A DNA stretch of 64,000 bases from Candidatus Lernaella stagnicola (GCA_030765525.1 JAVCCK010000046.1:1-64000), one strand, 5' to 3'; positions 25,744-35,059 are shown, counted from the stretch's first letter. Made by a program: numbers and translations. Notes: a model not told the origin generated them from the letters alone.

Positions 25744-28081
25744 GGATCACCTCCACATCGATCGCCGTTCGGCTGACGTTGTGGGCCGTATCCTCCGCGT
25801 AGATTTCCAGAACCGTCGGCCCCGGCGGAGCGCCCGCCGGTATGTCCAGATACCCCACATTCGCCTTGGCCTCACCGTCCCAACGCAGCGACGTCGCGGC
25901 CGAAAACGGCAACCGCGCCGCCAGCGTGCGCGTATCGGAGTCGGCATACACGGCGATGCGCGCGTTGCCGCCGGCCACCAGTCGCCACGAACCGGCCCGC
26001 TTCACGATCGGCGCTTTGCCGTCGAGCACAAAGCTTTTCGGCTCCACGAATTGCCGACCCTGGTAGTCGCTGAGCACCAGTTGGCAGTCGTAGGCCCCAT
26101 CCGGGAAGCCCGCCGGGGCCAGGAAGCGAACCTGCCACACGTCCTCGTCGGGCAAATAGGTCAGCGGCGCGACCACGCCCCACGGGAACACGGCGGAGAC
26201 CCCGGCCACGGGCTGGTCGGTCTGCACGCGCAGGATCGGGTCGCCGGGGCGAATCACGCGCGGCCGCAGCAAGGCGCGCGGCGCGGCGATAAAGCTCGTG
26301 TATGGCGTCACGAAGGTGAAGCGTTTGGACAGCGCGATAATTTCGTCCACCCATTCCCGCTTTTCCCCGTCGCGGCGGATCAGCCCGAGCAGGAAGTCGA
26401 CACGCGCCTTGGCCCAGCGGCGTCGGATGCCGTCGTGGGCCGTGTCCTTTTCCGGCAACTCCACGACAAACGTGCGCGTCACCGGCGGGCCGTCTTCCGG
26501 CCGATACTGCAGCGTCACGGTGTCGCTCCCCGGCCGGCGATAACGCCCCACGATCGCGGTTTCACTGCCCGCGAAAGTTGCCGGCGGCCGCTCGGGGTAG
26601 GAGTCCAAGAGGTTATCCGCATCGCCGAAGCTCACCTGGATATCGCGCATCACCATCGCCGACATGCGACCGGCGACCGTCTCGGCCAACGCCTGCGCAT
26701 CGGCCGTGTCGGCGCACCAGGTGTAGTGACCGTCAACCGCCGCCGCCAAGTCGGTCAGCAGCGTGCGATTGGCGTCGTTGCCCACACCCACGGCAAACAG
26801 CCGCGCTCCGCGTTCGGTTAGCGGCGAAGCTTTCACCGCCTGCACGATGTCGTGGTAGCGCAGAAGCCCGGCCGTCGGATGACCGTCGGAAAACAACACG
26901 ACGATGTTTTCACCCTCAGCGGGCAGCAGTTCGCCCGCACGGGTCAGCGTCGCGCCCAGATCCAACCCACCGGCTAGGTTTTGGTTCCGCAAAAAGTCGT
27001 CCAGCTTCGCGCGCGTCGCAGCATCGGCGGCGGTCGGCGGTCCGCTGTCGCGCCGCGTTTCCGTGTTGGCATACAGCATGGCAATGCGGTCGCCCGGCGC
27101 CAGTTGCGCGGTAAGGGTTTGAATCATTTCGACCGTGCGCTGCAATTTATCGCCGAGCATGGACAGGCTGCCGTCGACCACGAACAGCACGTTGCGCCGC
27201 CCCACCGCTTTGGATTCGCGCGGGGCGAACAACACGCGCGCCAGGTAATACCCTTCGGCGTCGCGAAAATGCCCGCCGCTGCCGGGGTTGATGCTCCAAT
27301 CCACGTGCTCGACATCGCGGTAGGCGATCACGTTAAGCGACGTGTCGGGCATCTTGAGCTCGACGGTGAAGGACAGGTCCTCGCTCAGCTCGACGTCCGT
27401 GCCTTCATAGTGCGCCGTGAACGAGTTTTCGCCCCGCTTGAAGATTTCCGGCCGCAGTTCGGCCCCGTGAAACGCCACACTCTCGATGGGCAGGTCGTCG
27501 AGCTCTTCGATTTCGATGTCGATGACCAAACGCCCCACCCGCTGGGCGCCGCCCGCGCCGGGGCGCAACGGGAGCACGATGTCCAACATGCCGCGCTCGA
27601 TCGGCGTGGGCCAGCGGTAGCTCATTTCGAGGCGTTTGCCGCCGTAAGGCGCGATCGGCGCGACACGCGCGGTAAACTCGTTGACGACGGTGGGCTCGTC
27701 GCCGGTCTCCATGAGGCCGGGATCGATTTGCCGCCGCACGATTTCCTCGAACAGCCGCCGCGCCTCGGCCTTTTCCATGATCACGCCGGGAATGCGGGTC
27801 AGGTCGTCCCACACGGCGAAACCGTCGATGTCGGCCTGCTCGGGAATGACCATGCGAAAGCGGCCTTCCAACATCCGCGACGCATGGCTTTGGTAGACGT
27901 GCAGGATCTCCACGTGTGTCATGCCGTGGTCGACGCGCAGGTGAATCTCCATGTGGTCCAACGAAAGGCTGTCGGCCGGCTGCTCTTGCGAGCCGATGTA
28001 CGGCGTGAGTACGCCGGTATCCGCGGCGGCGAATCCGCCCCAGGCCAACACTAAAACCAAAGCCCATGTCCACGCTCGCAT
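25736..28081 (-). CDS. Exported VIT and von Willebrand factor A domain protein
   Basis: A 781-residue protein with a signal peptide ('ALVLVLAWGGFAAA'). The VIT domain is at about residues 35-160 (containing 'GRFRMVIPEQADIDGFAVWD' and 'EARRLFEEIVRRQIDPGLME', family hallmarks). The vWA domain is at about 295-470 with the metal site DGSLS in 'NVLFVVDGSLSM' and 'VVLFSDGHPTAG'. The C-terminal part (about 560-780) has Ig-like strands. VIT-vWA proteins bind ligands through a metal ion and often act at the surface. No LPXTG or C-terminal TM is seen, so it is probably periplasmic or secreted. ATG 28081 has GGGAGG 6 bases upstream; a TTG one codon earlier is possible. It sits between the propeller-like protein (13-base gap) and the giant TPR-like protein (overlap). 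Confidence 0.9.
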   Translation of the reverse strand: MRAWTWALVLVLAWGGFAAADTGVLTPYIGSQEQPADSLSLDHMEIHLRVDHGMTHVEILHVYQSHASRMLEGRFRMVIPEQADIDGFAVWDDLTRIPGVIMEKAEARRLFEEIVRRQIDPGLMETGDEPTVVNEFTARVAPIAPYGGKRLEMSYRWPTPIERGMLDIVLPLRPGAGGAQRVGRLVIDIEIEELDDLPIESVAFHGAELRPEIFKRGENSFTAHYEGTDVELSEDLSFTVELKMPDTSLNVIAYRDVEHVDWSINPGSGGHFRDAEGYYLARVLFAPRESKAVGRRNVLFVVDGSLSMLGDKLQRTVEMIQTLTAQLAPGDRIAMLYANTETRRDSGPPTAADAATRAKLDDFLRNQNLAGGLDLGATLTRAGELLPAEGENIVVLFSDGHPTAGLLRYHDIVQAVKASPLTERGARLFAVGVGNDANRTLLTDLAAAVDGHYTWCADTADAQALAETVAGRMSAMVMRDIQVSFGDADNLLDSYPERPPATFAGSETAIVGRYRRPGSDTVTLQYRPEDGPPVTRTFVVELPEKDTAHDGIRRRWAKARVDFLLGLIRRDGEKREWVDEIIALSKRFTFVTPYTSFIAAPRALLRPRVIRPGDPILRVQTDQPVAGVSAVFPWGVVAPLTYLPDEDVWQVRFLAPAGFPDGAYDCQLVLSDYQGRQFVEPKSFVLDGKAPIVKRAGSWRLVAGGNARIAVYADSDTRTLAARLPFSAATSLRWDGEAKANVGYLDIPAGAPPGPTVLEIYAEDTAHNVSRTAIDVEVIHE

Positions 28082-28094
28082 CAACGCCTCCCTC

Positions 28095-29993
28095 TCATCG
28101 CACCGCTGCGGCGACCTGATTCCACGGCAAGCCCGCCAAACCGTGGTCGGTACCGACCCATAAGGTGTCCTCGACGACCGCCAAGGCCGTCACGTTCCGG
28201 GACGGCAGCCCCGTATCGAAACTCGTCCACCGGGAACCGCGGCCCACCAACAAACCGCGGGTTACCGTTCCGAAACATAACACGCCGTCGTGATGCACCG
28301 CTGCTTCCGGATTGATCGAAATTCCCGCCGTGTCCGTGATCACCCGCACTTTGCCGTCTTCTCCTACGACCGCCACACCACCACCATAGGTTCCCACAAA
28401 AATCTCTTTATCGACCGGCACCACGGCGTGCACCCAATTATGCGGCAATTCACCCGCCGACGCCGTCCAGCTTCGCCGGGCCTGCAAGCCGCGCCCGGTG
28501 TCTACCTGCGTGAGTCCCGACAAGCCGCCGGTCACCAGGCCGCGGCCGAACACCGCCAGGCAGTACAACGCGTTACCGGCCAGGCCGTGAAAGGCGTCGA
28601 TGGCCCGCACGCCGCCGGTGCCGATCTCCGCCAAACCCCGGCTCGTGCTGACGTAGGTGCTCCCCTCGTGCCTCACGACCGATGAAACATAACGATGCGG
28701 CAAACCCGCTTCTTTGTTGTAAATCCGCTGCACACCCAACTTCGAATCCAAGACAAACAAGCCGTTGGTCGAGGCCACCCACACCTTCGCACCGTCGATC
28801 ACCACGCGGTTGATGCCCAAGCGGCTCAGCGCCGTGGCGACGGTTTTGCCCGCCTTCGGATCGAATACCGCCAGGCCGCGGTTGAGCGTGCCCACCAACA
28901 GGCGTCCGCCGGTGAATGGCGCGATGGCCGACACGTAACCTTCCGGCAGGGGTCGCAGGGGCTCGCCGGGCAAGGCCGGTTCCGGGTCTCCGCCCGCGGC
29001 GCGCCGCCATACGCCGTTGTCGGCGGCGATCAGCAGAACGTCGCCCGCGCGGCGCAGGCCGTGAATGGACGCGCCCACGTCGTATTCCTTCTCGCCATCC
29101 AGATTCCACAGCCGACCGGTCGGGCCGCCCAGCCAGACCCCGTCGTCCGCTTCGACGATCGCCGTCACCGCCGCGCCGGTTTGCGCCGACTCCGCGCCGA
29201 ACGACCCCACGCGCCACAGGTCGCCCGCCGTGCCGACCCACAGCGACTCCTCGCCGCCCTCCACCGCCAACACCGGTTGCGCCGCGACGTTCTTGGGCCA
29301 CAGCGTGTCGCGCTGCGCCGTGTCGCCTGCGCCGGTGAGCATCCACAAATCACCCGCCGGGCCGCCGACCGCCGGTCGCCCCTGGTATAAGGTCATCTGC
29401 GCCCCCGCCGTCGCCTTCGCCGGGGCCAGCACGAAAAAGGCGTCGTTTTGAAACTGCAGCAAGCGACCTTTCTCGTCCAACACCACCAATTGCGTCGCGT
29501 CGGCCGCCATCGCCACCAGCCGAGTTCCGTCCCGCGGCGCATATCGCCGCATGATCAACGGATCGCCGTCCGGCCTGGCCGCCACCAGCAAGCCCTCCGG
29601 CGCCAGCACGTGCAATGCGCCCTCGAACACCGCCAGCGCCAGGATATCCGTCGCGGGCAATCCGCCGCCACGGTGAAAAACGTCCACGCTCGCCCCGTTA
29701 CCGCGCACCAATGCGCTGCTCGCAGCGGCGAAAACGAAGGGACCGAATTCGATCGCGTCGTGGCAATCGGCGGCGTAGGGAAATACGCGCGCGCCGCCGC
29801 GGGCCGCGATATGGGCTTCATGGGTTTCGCGCGCTGTGGGCAGGGCGGAGAGTTGCCCGGATTTCAGTCTGTCGATTTCGCGATCGGTACGCGCCAGCGA
29901 CCAAAGCACGAAGGCGATAACGATTCCTGACAACACGGAAAGCAATAGGATCACAAGCCCTTTAGATGAATGATGCTTCATTCGGTAACCCAT
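28095..29993 (-). CDS. Membrane-anchored beta-propeller-like (Reg_prop-like) protein
   Basis: A 632-residue protein with an N-terminal membrane anchor (residues 12-35, 'LVILLLSVLSGIVIAFVLW') and no downstream TM. The body is a series of short repeats of about 40 residues with the pattern 'xxLWVGTxxGLxxxD...', e.g. 'LWVGTAGDLWRV', 'LLVGTLNRGLAVFD', 'VWVASTNGLFVLD', 'IFVGTYGGGVAVV', 'LWVGTDHGLAGLPW'. This is the two-component-regulator propeller (Reg_prop) signature and predicts one or two beta-propellers. There is no kinase or HTH domain, so it is a binding/scaffold module. It is the first gene of the five-gene operon; start 29993 is used, with 29981 (MKHHSSK) as an alternative since neither has a strong ribosome site. 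Confidence 0.82.
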   Translation of the reverse strand: MGYRMKHHSSKGLVILLLSVLSGIVIAFVLWSLARTDREIDRLKSGQLSALPTARETHEAHIAARGGARVFPYAADCHDAIEFGPFVFAAASSALVRGNGASVDVFHRGGGLPATDILALAVFEGALHVLAPEGLLVAARPDGDPLIMRRYAPRDGTRLVAMAADATQLVVLDEKGRLLQFQNDAFFVLAPAKATAGAQMTLYQGRPAVGGPAGDLWMLTGAGDTAQRDTLWPKNVAAQPVLAVEGGEESLWVGTAGDLWRVGSFGAESAQTGAAVTAIVEADDGVWLGGPTGRLWNLDGEKEYDVGASIHGLRRAGDVLLIAADNGVWRRAAGGDPEPALPGEPLRPLPEGYVSAIAPFTGGRLLVGTLNRGLAVFDPKAGKTVATALSRLGINRVVIDGAKVWVASTNGLFVLDSKLGVQRIYNKEAGLPHRYVSSVVRHEGSTYVSTSRGLAEIGTGGVRAIDAFHGLAGNALYCLAVFGRGLVTGGLSGLTQVDTGRGLQARRSWTASAGELPHNWVHAVVPVDKEIFVGTYGGGVAVVGEDGKVRVITDTAGISINPEAAVHHDGVLCFGTVTRGLLVGRGSRWTSFDTGLPSRNVTALAVVEDTLWVGTDHGLAGLPWNQVAAAVR

Positions 29994-30049
29994 AGCTAAA
30001 GTGTCTCAATAAAAGGAAAATCCCGGATAACGCATCGCGCAAAATATTG

Positions 30050-30078
30050 TTGAAAGTTTGTTCAAAATTTGGTATGTT
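30050..30078 (+). promoter_or_regulatory. Promoter with overlapping inverted repeat in divergent region
   Basis: TTGAAA (30050-30055) and TATGTT (30073-30078) are 17 bases apart and read toward the gene at 30124. Superimposed on the -35 is a 16-base inverted repeat, TTGAA-AGTTTG-TTCAA (30050-30065). It lies in the 130-base gap between the five-gene operon and the rightward genes, so one regulator could control both directions. Confidence 0.5.
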
Positions 30079-30123
30079 CCCTTTCCCTGGGAGTGAATGT
30101 GGAGGGGGGAAAAGGAAATTAAA

Positions 30124-30468
30124 ATGGCGAAACGCTTGAATGTCCAATCTGATGTCTTGGCCCTGGAGTTGAAAACTCTTCTCGAATTGGGTGCCACCGA
30201 ACGCGTGAGCCGGAACCGTTGTTTCGACAAATTCTCCACGCCTTTCGGGCGGCGGCTGTTTGCGTACTACCGGACCTGTATGTCGTTGAAAAAAGAAATC
30301 GAAGATCCCAAGCGCAATCACCGTGTCCGCATTCAGAAAAACCGTAGCGGCACCAACTTCCTGTTGGAAATCATCAACGATCCGATTTCCTACCGACGGA
30401 TCGCCACGCTGCCCATCGAAGTCCGCGACTTCTTTGAGAGCGTAGTACAAAACAACAAGACGGGTTGA
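30124..30468 (+). CDS. Hypothetical protein, 114 aa
   Basis: A small soluble, basic protein starting at ATG 30124 with AAGGA about 9 bases upstream. It has helical segments ('SDVLALELKTLLELGAT', 'FGRRLFAYYRTCMSLKKEIED') and a beta-like middle ('HRVRIQKNRSGTNFLLEII'). No family is recognised. It is the first rightward gene after the divergent promoter and is followed 31 bases later by the first SGNH-like gene, so it may be co-transcribed with the SGNH/ABC cluster. Codon use matches the host. Confidence 0.65.
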   Translation: MAKRLNVQSDVLALELKTLLELGATERVSRNRCFDKFSTPFGRRLFAYYRTCMSLKKEIEDPKRNHRVRIQKNRSGTNFLLEIINDPISYRRIATLPIEVRDFFESVVQNNKTG

Positions 30469-30499
30469 TCGCACGCCGTCAATTTGGCAACTTGCGAGG

Positions 30500-31819
30500 G
30501 TGCAAAAATCACGTAGTACCCTACGCTGGGTTGTAGTCCAGCTAGCTGTTATTCTTGTTCTGTTCATCGGGACTGAACTCGCCTTGCGTCTAGCCGGGGC
30601 TGGGGCGCCGCCGGAAATCTCCGTCACTCTTCTGAAGCAGACATCAACACTCGAAGAAACGTTCCTCGAGCCAAAATACGTTACGTTGGCCGATCCGTCC
30701 ATCGGCGAAATCATTCCGATGGCCGATGGCACGCAATTCGTCCTCATCGAACCCATGCGGCCCTTTCGCGTGGCCGTGCCAAGGCCGCCCGACGTGTTGC
30801 GCGTCGCCGTGCTGGGCAGCAGCCCGCCCTACGGTTTGCGCGATTCGGTTCCCGCCTCGACCTATCTACGAGATAAACTCGCCGACCGCGTAAGGCCCCG
30901 TCGTGTGGAAATCGTCGATCTCACGAATCGCCGGATGAACTTGGAAATGATGCGCCTGCTGGTGCCCGACGTTCGCACGCTTCAACCCCAGGCGGCAATC
31001 GTCTATCTGTCCGGCGCGTGGCCCCAACTCGCCCCGCCGCCCGCGACCCCTGCCACACCGCCGACCGCCCTGCGCAAGCTGATGGAACGAAGCGTTTTGT
31101 TTCGCCTACTACGCGATTGGTTTTCACCGCGCCTCGCCCATGCCGCCAGGGACCGCGCGTATCTGCCCAAACCCCGGGAATTTCCGGGCGTCCGCGAGCA
31201 GCGCCGCGCAGATGTCGTCCGGCATGCCAATCGCGTGATGCGCCAAACGCGCGACGCGCAAATCATCGCCATTGCCACGGAGCTTCGCGCGGCCGGTGTA
31301 GAGGTGCTTTTCGTCGGGCCGCTGGTAAACGTAACGCGTTTCCGGCCCCTTCTTTCGATGCACAGCGACGACTTGTCGACCGATGAGCTCGCGGCCTTTC
31401 TTCAGCATTATTCGCGGGGTTGTACGATGGCCGACGGTGGAGACTGCACTGCGGCGCTGCCCTCGTTCGAGAACGCTGCCGTCCTGGATTCCGGATTCGC
31501 CAACCTTCATTTCCGCATGGCGTTGTGCTACCTGGATTTAGGCAATCAGGGCGCGGCCGAAAAGGCTTTTTTCGATGCCCAGCGATACGATCTGAGCCCC
31601 GAACGGGCCGCTCTCGCCCCCGGTCGCGAGCCGATCGACGCCGTCGAGACGCTCGGCGCCCACTACCTTGATCCCTATATGACCCGGCGCGCCGAAACGG
31701 TTTCGTCACTGCCGCCCCAGGAGTGGTTTGTCGATTTGATCCATCTTACCGATGAAGGGCAAAAGATTCTTTCTCAAGCCGTAACCGACAAGCTGGTAAC
31801 CATTATCGGTAACAATTAG
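30500..31819 (+). CDS. Membrane-anchored SGNH-hydrolase-like protein with TPR insert
   Basis: A 439-residue protein: N-terminal signal anchor (residues 10-30, 'VVVQLAVILVLFIGTELALRL') followed by an SGNH/GDSL-like domain outside the membrane. Block I reads 'RVAVLGSSPPYG', with GSS where canonical enzymes have GDS; the C-terminal Asp-His block reads 'FVDLIHLTDEGQ'. Between them lies an inserted TPR-like pair ('ALPSFENAAVLDSGFANLHFRMALCYLDLGNQGAAEKAFFDA', about 310-350). Known relatives deacetylate or acetylate surface glycans or lipids. GTG 30500 is the longest start; its ribosome site is poor. It has a close architectural twin in the next gene. Confidence 0.75.
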   Translation: MQKSRSTLRWVVVQLAVILVLFIGTELALRLAGAGAPPEISVTLLKQTSTLEETFLEPKYVTLADPSIGEIIPMADGTQFVLIEPMRPFRVAVPRPPDVLRVAVLGSSPPYGLRDSVPASTYLRDKLADRVRPRRVEIVDLTNRRMNLEMMRLLVPDVRTLQPQAAIVYLSGAWPQLAPPPATPATPPTALRKLMERSVLFRLLRDWFSPRLAHAARDRAYLPKPREFPGVREQRRADVVRHANRVMRQTRDAQIIAIATELRAAGVEVLFVGPLVNVTRFRPLLSMHSDDLSTDELAAFLQHYSRGCTMADGGDCTAALPSFENAAVLDSGFANLHFRMALCYLDLGNQGAAEKAFFDAQRYDLSPERAALAPGREPIDAVETLGAHYLDPYMTRRAETVSSLPPQEWFVDLIHLTDEGQKILSQAVTDKLVTIIGNN

Positions 31820-32005
31820 CTCGTTTTTGGAATAACGCAACCGGCGCAAAGATCCTTCAAAATAGATTATTTCTTTTATTAACGAGAAGATACGGAGATA
31901 ACCCGTTTTTTTCCGATTTCACAAATGATATGCGAAGCGTCGAATTCGCTTTGACGCTCCTCGGGCTGCGTGGCACAATGCGGCTCCAAAAAGGTCGTGG
32001 ATCAT

Positions 32006-33415
32006 ATGACGCGAAAGACTTCAAGATTCCGTTGGTGGCTTCTGCCCCTCCCCCTGATCGGTTTGCTCGTGCTGGCCGAAATCGTCTTGCGCCTGGCGTG
32101 GCAGCCGCCGCTTCTGTATGAGTCGAATTTCCTGCTGCGTCCCTTCTACATCGCGGAAACCCAAGACGAAACAAGCACAACCTACGTCACACATAGCGCC
32201 AAACCCGAAGAAATCTTCGGCCAATCGGGTGTTCCGCCCAAACCCATGGACCCGCGGCAAATCAGCCCGGCGCGGATTCGTGTGCCGAAAAAACCCGGCA
32301 CCGTTCGCGTTTTCCTGGTCGGGTCCTCGCCGATCTATGGCGGCCCCGGGCTAACCCGGTTTAGTCTGTCGACCTACGTGGGCAAATACCTGGCGGTGGC
32401 TCGACCCGCCGTCGAATTCGAGATCATCGAAGCCGCCGCGCAGCAGATGTCGGCCGATACCCTCGGGGAAATCATTGAAGAATTGGCCGTTTTGCAGCCC
32501 GATTTCACCCTCGTCTATGTCGGCGGCGCCGTGCCGACCCTGGAAGCGCCGGGCAGCCACGAAACGGCGGACGCGGCACCCATTCTGTTCAAAGTGGCCA
32601 ACGCTATCGGCAGGCTGTACCTCGTGCAGGTGTTAGGGCCCAGCGCCCAGCGCAGCCTGAAAGACGCGGTGTTGACCGTCGACAACTTCCTCTCCCCCGG
32701 CGACCGCCACGACAACGAAATCAACATGCAAAAGAACATGTTGGAAGAAGCCCGGCGGAAAATGGAAGATGTTTACCGCGAGATGGCCGTGGCGGCGAAA
32801 CGGTTGCCGGGCCAAACGGCGTTCTACGAGGTCGTGACGGATTTAGCGGGCAGCCCGCCGATCTGGTCGCTGAGTTTCAAAAAGTTGGATCCCGAGCAAT
32901 CGAAACGCTTCTTTTCCTCCCTGAAAGAAGCTAATGAGGCCCTCGCCAACGGCCAATCGACCCGAGCCGAGGCCGCCGCGCGTCAGGCGCTGGCCATCGA
33001 CGACACCTACGCCGAAGCCCACTTCGTGCACGGTCGCGCCCTATTGGAACTCCGCCGAACCGAAGAATCCTACAACGCATACGATCGCGCCCGGGAGTCC
33101 GACGCCAGCCACGATCGGTTGTTCTCCGCGCCGCGTCGTCAGTTGGCGAAGGCTTTGAACGAAAACCATCTACCGCTGCTGCCCTCCGACGAGGCCTTCC
33201 GCCGCAACGCCGAGCAAGGCGTGCCGGGCCCGGATCTTTTCCGAGATATCACACACCCGACTCCGTTGGGTTTGGCCGTGCTGGGCCACCTGGGCGCCGC
33301 GTGGATTTTGGAGCACCTGCCCGCGCCCGCCGGTCAAACGACACCCGTGTTGCCGAGCCCCCACGACCTGCTCGTAGCGCTTCCGCCGCCACCCCCGACG
33401 GAGCTTATGCCGTAA
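32006..33415 (+). CDS. Second membrane-anchored SGNH-like protein with TPR insert
   Basis: A 469-residue paralogue of the preceding gene: signal anchor (residues about 10-30, 'WWLLPLPLIGLLVLAEIVLRLAW'), block I 'RVFLVGSSPIYGG' (again GSS), Asp-His block 'FRDITHPTPLGLAVLGH', and a TPR-like insert near 'ARQALAIDDTYAEAHFVHGRALLELRRTEESYNAYDRAR'. The C-terminus is Pro-rich. ATG 32006 was chosen; an in-frame ATG at 31970 adds twelve residues without a better ribosome site. The ABC ATPase gene starts only 11 bases after its stop, so they share an operon. The gap 31820-32005 shows no feature. The shared GSS suggests both are non-canonical or binding-only members. Confidence 0.75.
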   Translation: MTRKTSRFRWWLLPLPLIGLLVLAEIVLRLAWQPPLLYESNFLLRPFYIAETQDETSTTYVTHSAKPEEIFGQSGVPPKPMDPRQISPARIRVPKKPGTVRVFLVGSSPIYGGPGLTRFSLSTYVGKYLAVARPAVEFEIIEAAAQQMSADTLGEIIEELAVLQPDFTLVYVGGAVPTLEAPGSHETADAAPILFKVANAIGRLYLVQVLGPSAQRSLKDAVLTVDNFLSPGDRHDNEINMQKNMLEEARRKMEDVYREMAVAAKRLPGQTAFYEVVTDLAGSPPIWSLSFKKLDPEQSKRFFSSLKEANEALANGQSTRAEAAARQALAIDDTYAEAHFVHGRALLELRRTEESYNAYDRARESDASHDRLFSAPRRQLAKALNENHLPLLPSDEAFRRNAEQGVPGPDLFRDITHPTPLGLAVLGHLGAAWILEHLPAPAGQTTPVLPSPHDLLVALPPPPPTELMP

Positions 33416-33426
33416 AAGGAGAAGCT

Positions 33427-34272
33427 GTGACCATACCGATACCCAGGGACAACAACACCATCATCCAAACGTATAATCTGACCAAGGTTTTTGGGGAAGG
33501 TGACAGCCGGGTCGTCGCGTACGAAGACATTAACATCGAGATCAAACGCGGGGAATTCGTCTGCCTTCTCGGACCTTCCGGCTGCGGCAAGACAACGCTG
33601 TTGCGCGGCATCGTCGGCACCGAACCGGCCACCAGCGGCAAACTCGACATTCACTATCGTCGCGACAGTGAGGGGGCCGACGTGGCGATGGTGTTTCAGC
33701 AACACGGCTTATTTCCGTGGATGACGCTGGAAAAGAACCTGCGCTTTGTGCTGCGTTCCAGCCCGATCGCCCGCGACCTGGAGGAAACAATCGTCGACCG
33801 CTTCGTGGAAAAAGTCGGCCTGAGCCGCTTTCGCAAATTCTATCCGTACCAGATGTCCGGCGGCATGTGCCAGCGGGTCAACCTGATCCGCGCCTTCGCC
33901 ATCTATCCGCAGGTTTTGCTGATGGACGAGCCCTTCGTATTCCTCGATTACCAAAACCGTTACCTGCTCATGGATTTGCTGCTCGACCTATGGGCCGAAC
34001 AACAACAGACGATTCTTTTCGTCACGCATAACATCAACGAAGCGGTCATTCTCGGCGACCGCGTGCTGGTGATGACCAGTTCGCCGGGGCGGATAAAAGC
34101 CTCGTTCGACATACCCTTTGAAAGACCGCGTAACGTATTTAACGTACGCAAAGATCCGGTGTTTGGAAAATTATCAAGCGATATCAGCGATGTGGTGCGC
34201 GACGAAGTCGAGCGCGCCTCGCGGCTGGAGGAGGAAGAGTGCCTGCTGGGCAACGTGAAAAAGGTGCGCTGA
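33427..34272 (+). CDS. ABC transporter ATPase, nitrate/sulfonate/taurine type
   Basis: A 281-residue ATPase. Walker A 'LLGPSGCGKTTLLR', Q-loop 'VFQQHGLFPWMTLEKNL', signature 'YQMSGGMCQRVNLIRAF', Walker B 'VLLMDEPFVFLD', H-loop 'FVTHNINEAVILGDRVLVM'. The Q-loop and 'NINEAVIL' pattern place it with SsuB/TauB/NrtD-like ATPases that import oxidised sulfur or nitrogen compounds or thiamine precursors. GTG 33427 has AAAGGAG 7 bases upstream. The permease gene overlaps by 34 bases. No substrate-binding protein lies in the cluster, so the solute is unknown. Confidence 0.9.
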   Translation: MTIPIPRDNNTIIQTYNLTKVFGEGDSRVVAYEDINIEIKRGEFVCLLGPSGCGKTTLLRGIVGTEPATSGKLDIHYRRDSEGADVAMVFQQHGLFPWMTLEKNLRFVLRSSPIARDLEETIVDRFVEKVGLSRFRKFYPYQMSGGMCQRVNLIRAFAIYPQVLLMDEPFVFLDYQNRYLLMDLLLDLWAEQQQTILFVTHNINEAVILGDRVLVMTSSPGRIKASFDIPFERPRNVFNVRKDPVFGKLSSDISDVVRDEVERASRLEEEECLLGNVKKVR

Positions 34273-35033
34273 TTCGGCGACTGCTATACGTGGTGAGTCC
34301 GCTGGCTGCGGCGAGTCTGTGGGAATTCGTGGCCCAGATGGGGTGGATCGACGTGCGCTTTTTTCCCGCGCCTTCAAAGATCGTCGCCACCGCGGTGGAG
34401 ATGATGTACTCGACCAATGCGCTCACCGGTGAGAACGCTTACTTCGCGCACCTGACGGCCAGCATGAGCCGGGTGTTTTGGGGCACGATCTGCGGCTTTT
34501 TCCCGGGCCTTTTCATTGGCTTAACCATGGGCCTGTTCCCGAACTTCCGCTCGGTGGTCAGCCCCTTGGTGGCGATCACGTATCCGATTCCGAAAATCGC
34601 CATCCTGCCTCTCCTGCTCATGATCTTCGGCCTGAGCGAAGCAACCAAAATCATCGTCATTGCCATCGGCGTGTTTTTCCTGGTGTTGATCAACACCCTC
34701 AACGGCGTGTTGCAGATCCCGCAGATCTACTTCGAAGTCTCCGAAGTATTCAAAATCGGCGTCGTACGGCGCTTTTTCCGCATCGTCCTGCCGGGCGCTT
34801 TTCCCTTCGTTTTCACGGGCCTGCGCCTCGGTGTCGGCTACGGCCTCGTACTGATCGTCGCGGCGGAGTTCGTGAGCAAAAGCGGCCTGGGCTACCTGAT
34901 TTGGGAAAGCTGGGAACTCTTCCTGGTCGAGCGTATGTACGTCGGGCTGGTGTCGATCAGCCTGCTGGGCTATGTTTTGAACCTGGTCCTGGAACGGTTG
35001 GAAGCCCGTCTCGTTCCCTGGGCCGGACACTAA
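34239..35033 (+). CDS. ABC transporter permease, SsuC/TauC-like
   Basis: A 264-residue inner-membrane protein with five to six hydrophobic segments. It contains 'SVVSPLVAITYPIPKIAILPLLLMIFGLSEATKI' (BPD-transport core) and the coupling loop 'EVFKIGVVRRFFRIVLPGAFPFVFTGLRLGVGYGLVLIVAAEF'. Both are typical of nitrate/sulfonate/bicarbonate-type permeases. GTG 34239 lies inside the ATPase gene with AGGAGG upstream, giving translational coupling. The next gene, a beta-barrel candidate, starts 26 bases downstream, which suggests an outer-membrane partner. A binding lipoprotein is not encoded here. Confidence 0.9.
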   Translation: MPAGQREKGALIRRLLYVVSPLAAASLWEFVAQMGWIDVRFFPAPSKIVATAVEMMYSTNALTGENAYFAHLTASMSRVFWGTICGFFPGLFIGLTMGLFPNFRSVVSPLVAITYPIPKIAILPLLLMIFGLSEATKIIVIAIGVFFLVLINTLNGVLQIPQIYFEVSEVFKIGVVRRFFRIVLPGAFPFVFTGLRLGVGYGLVLIVAAEFVSKSGLGYLIWESWELFLVERMYVGLVSISLLGYVLNLVLERLEARLVPWAGH

Positions 35034-35059
35034 CTTCTCGAATCGCGCAGGAGACCGGC

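Noticed and set aside
34478-35059. An N-terminal extension of the beta-barrel candidate into the permease gene
   Set aside because: The extension is out of frame with the permease and low-complexity; the ATG at 35060 has a strong ribosome site and a signal peptide.
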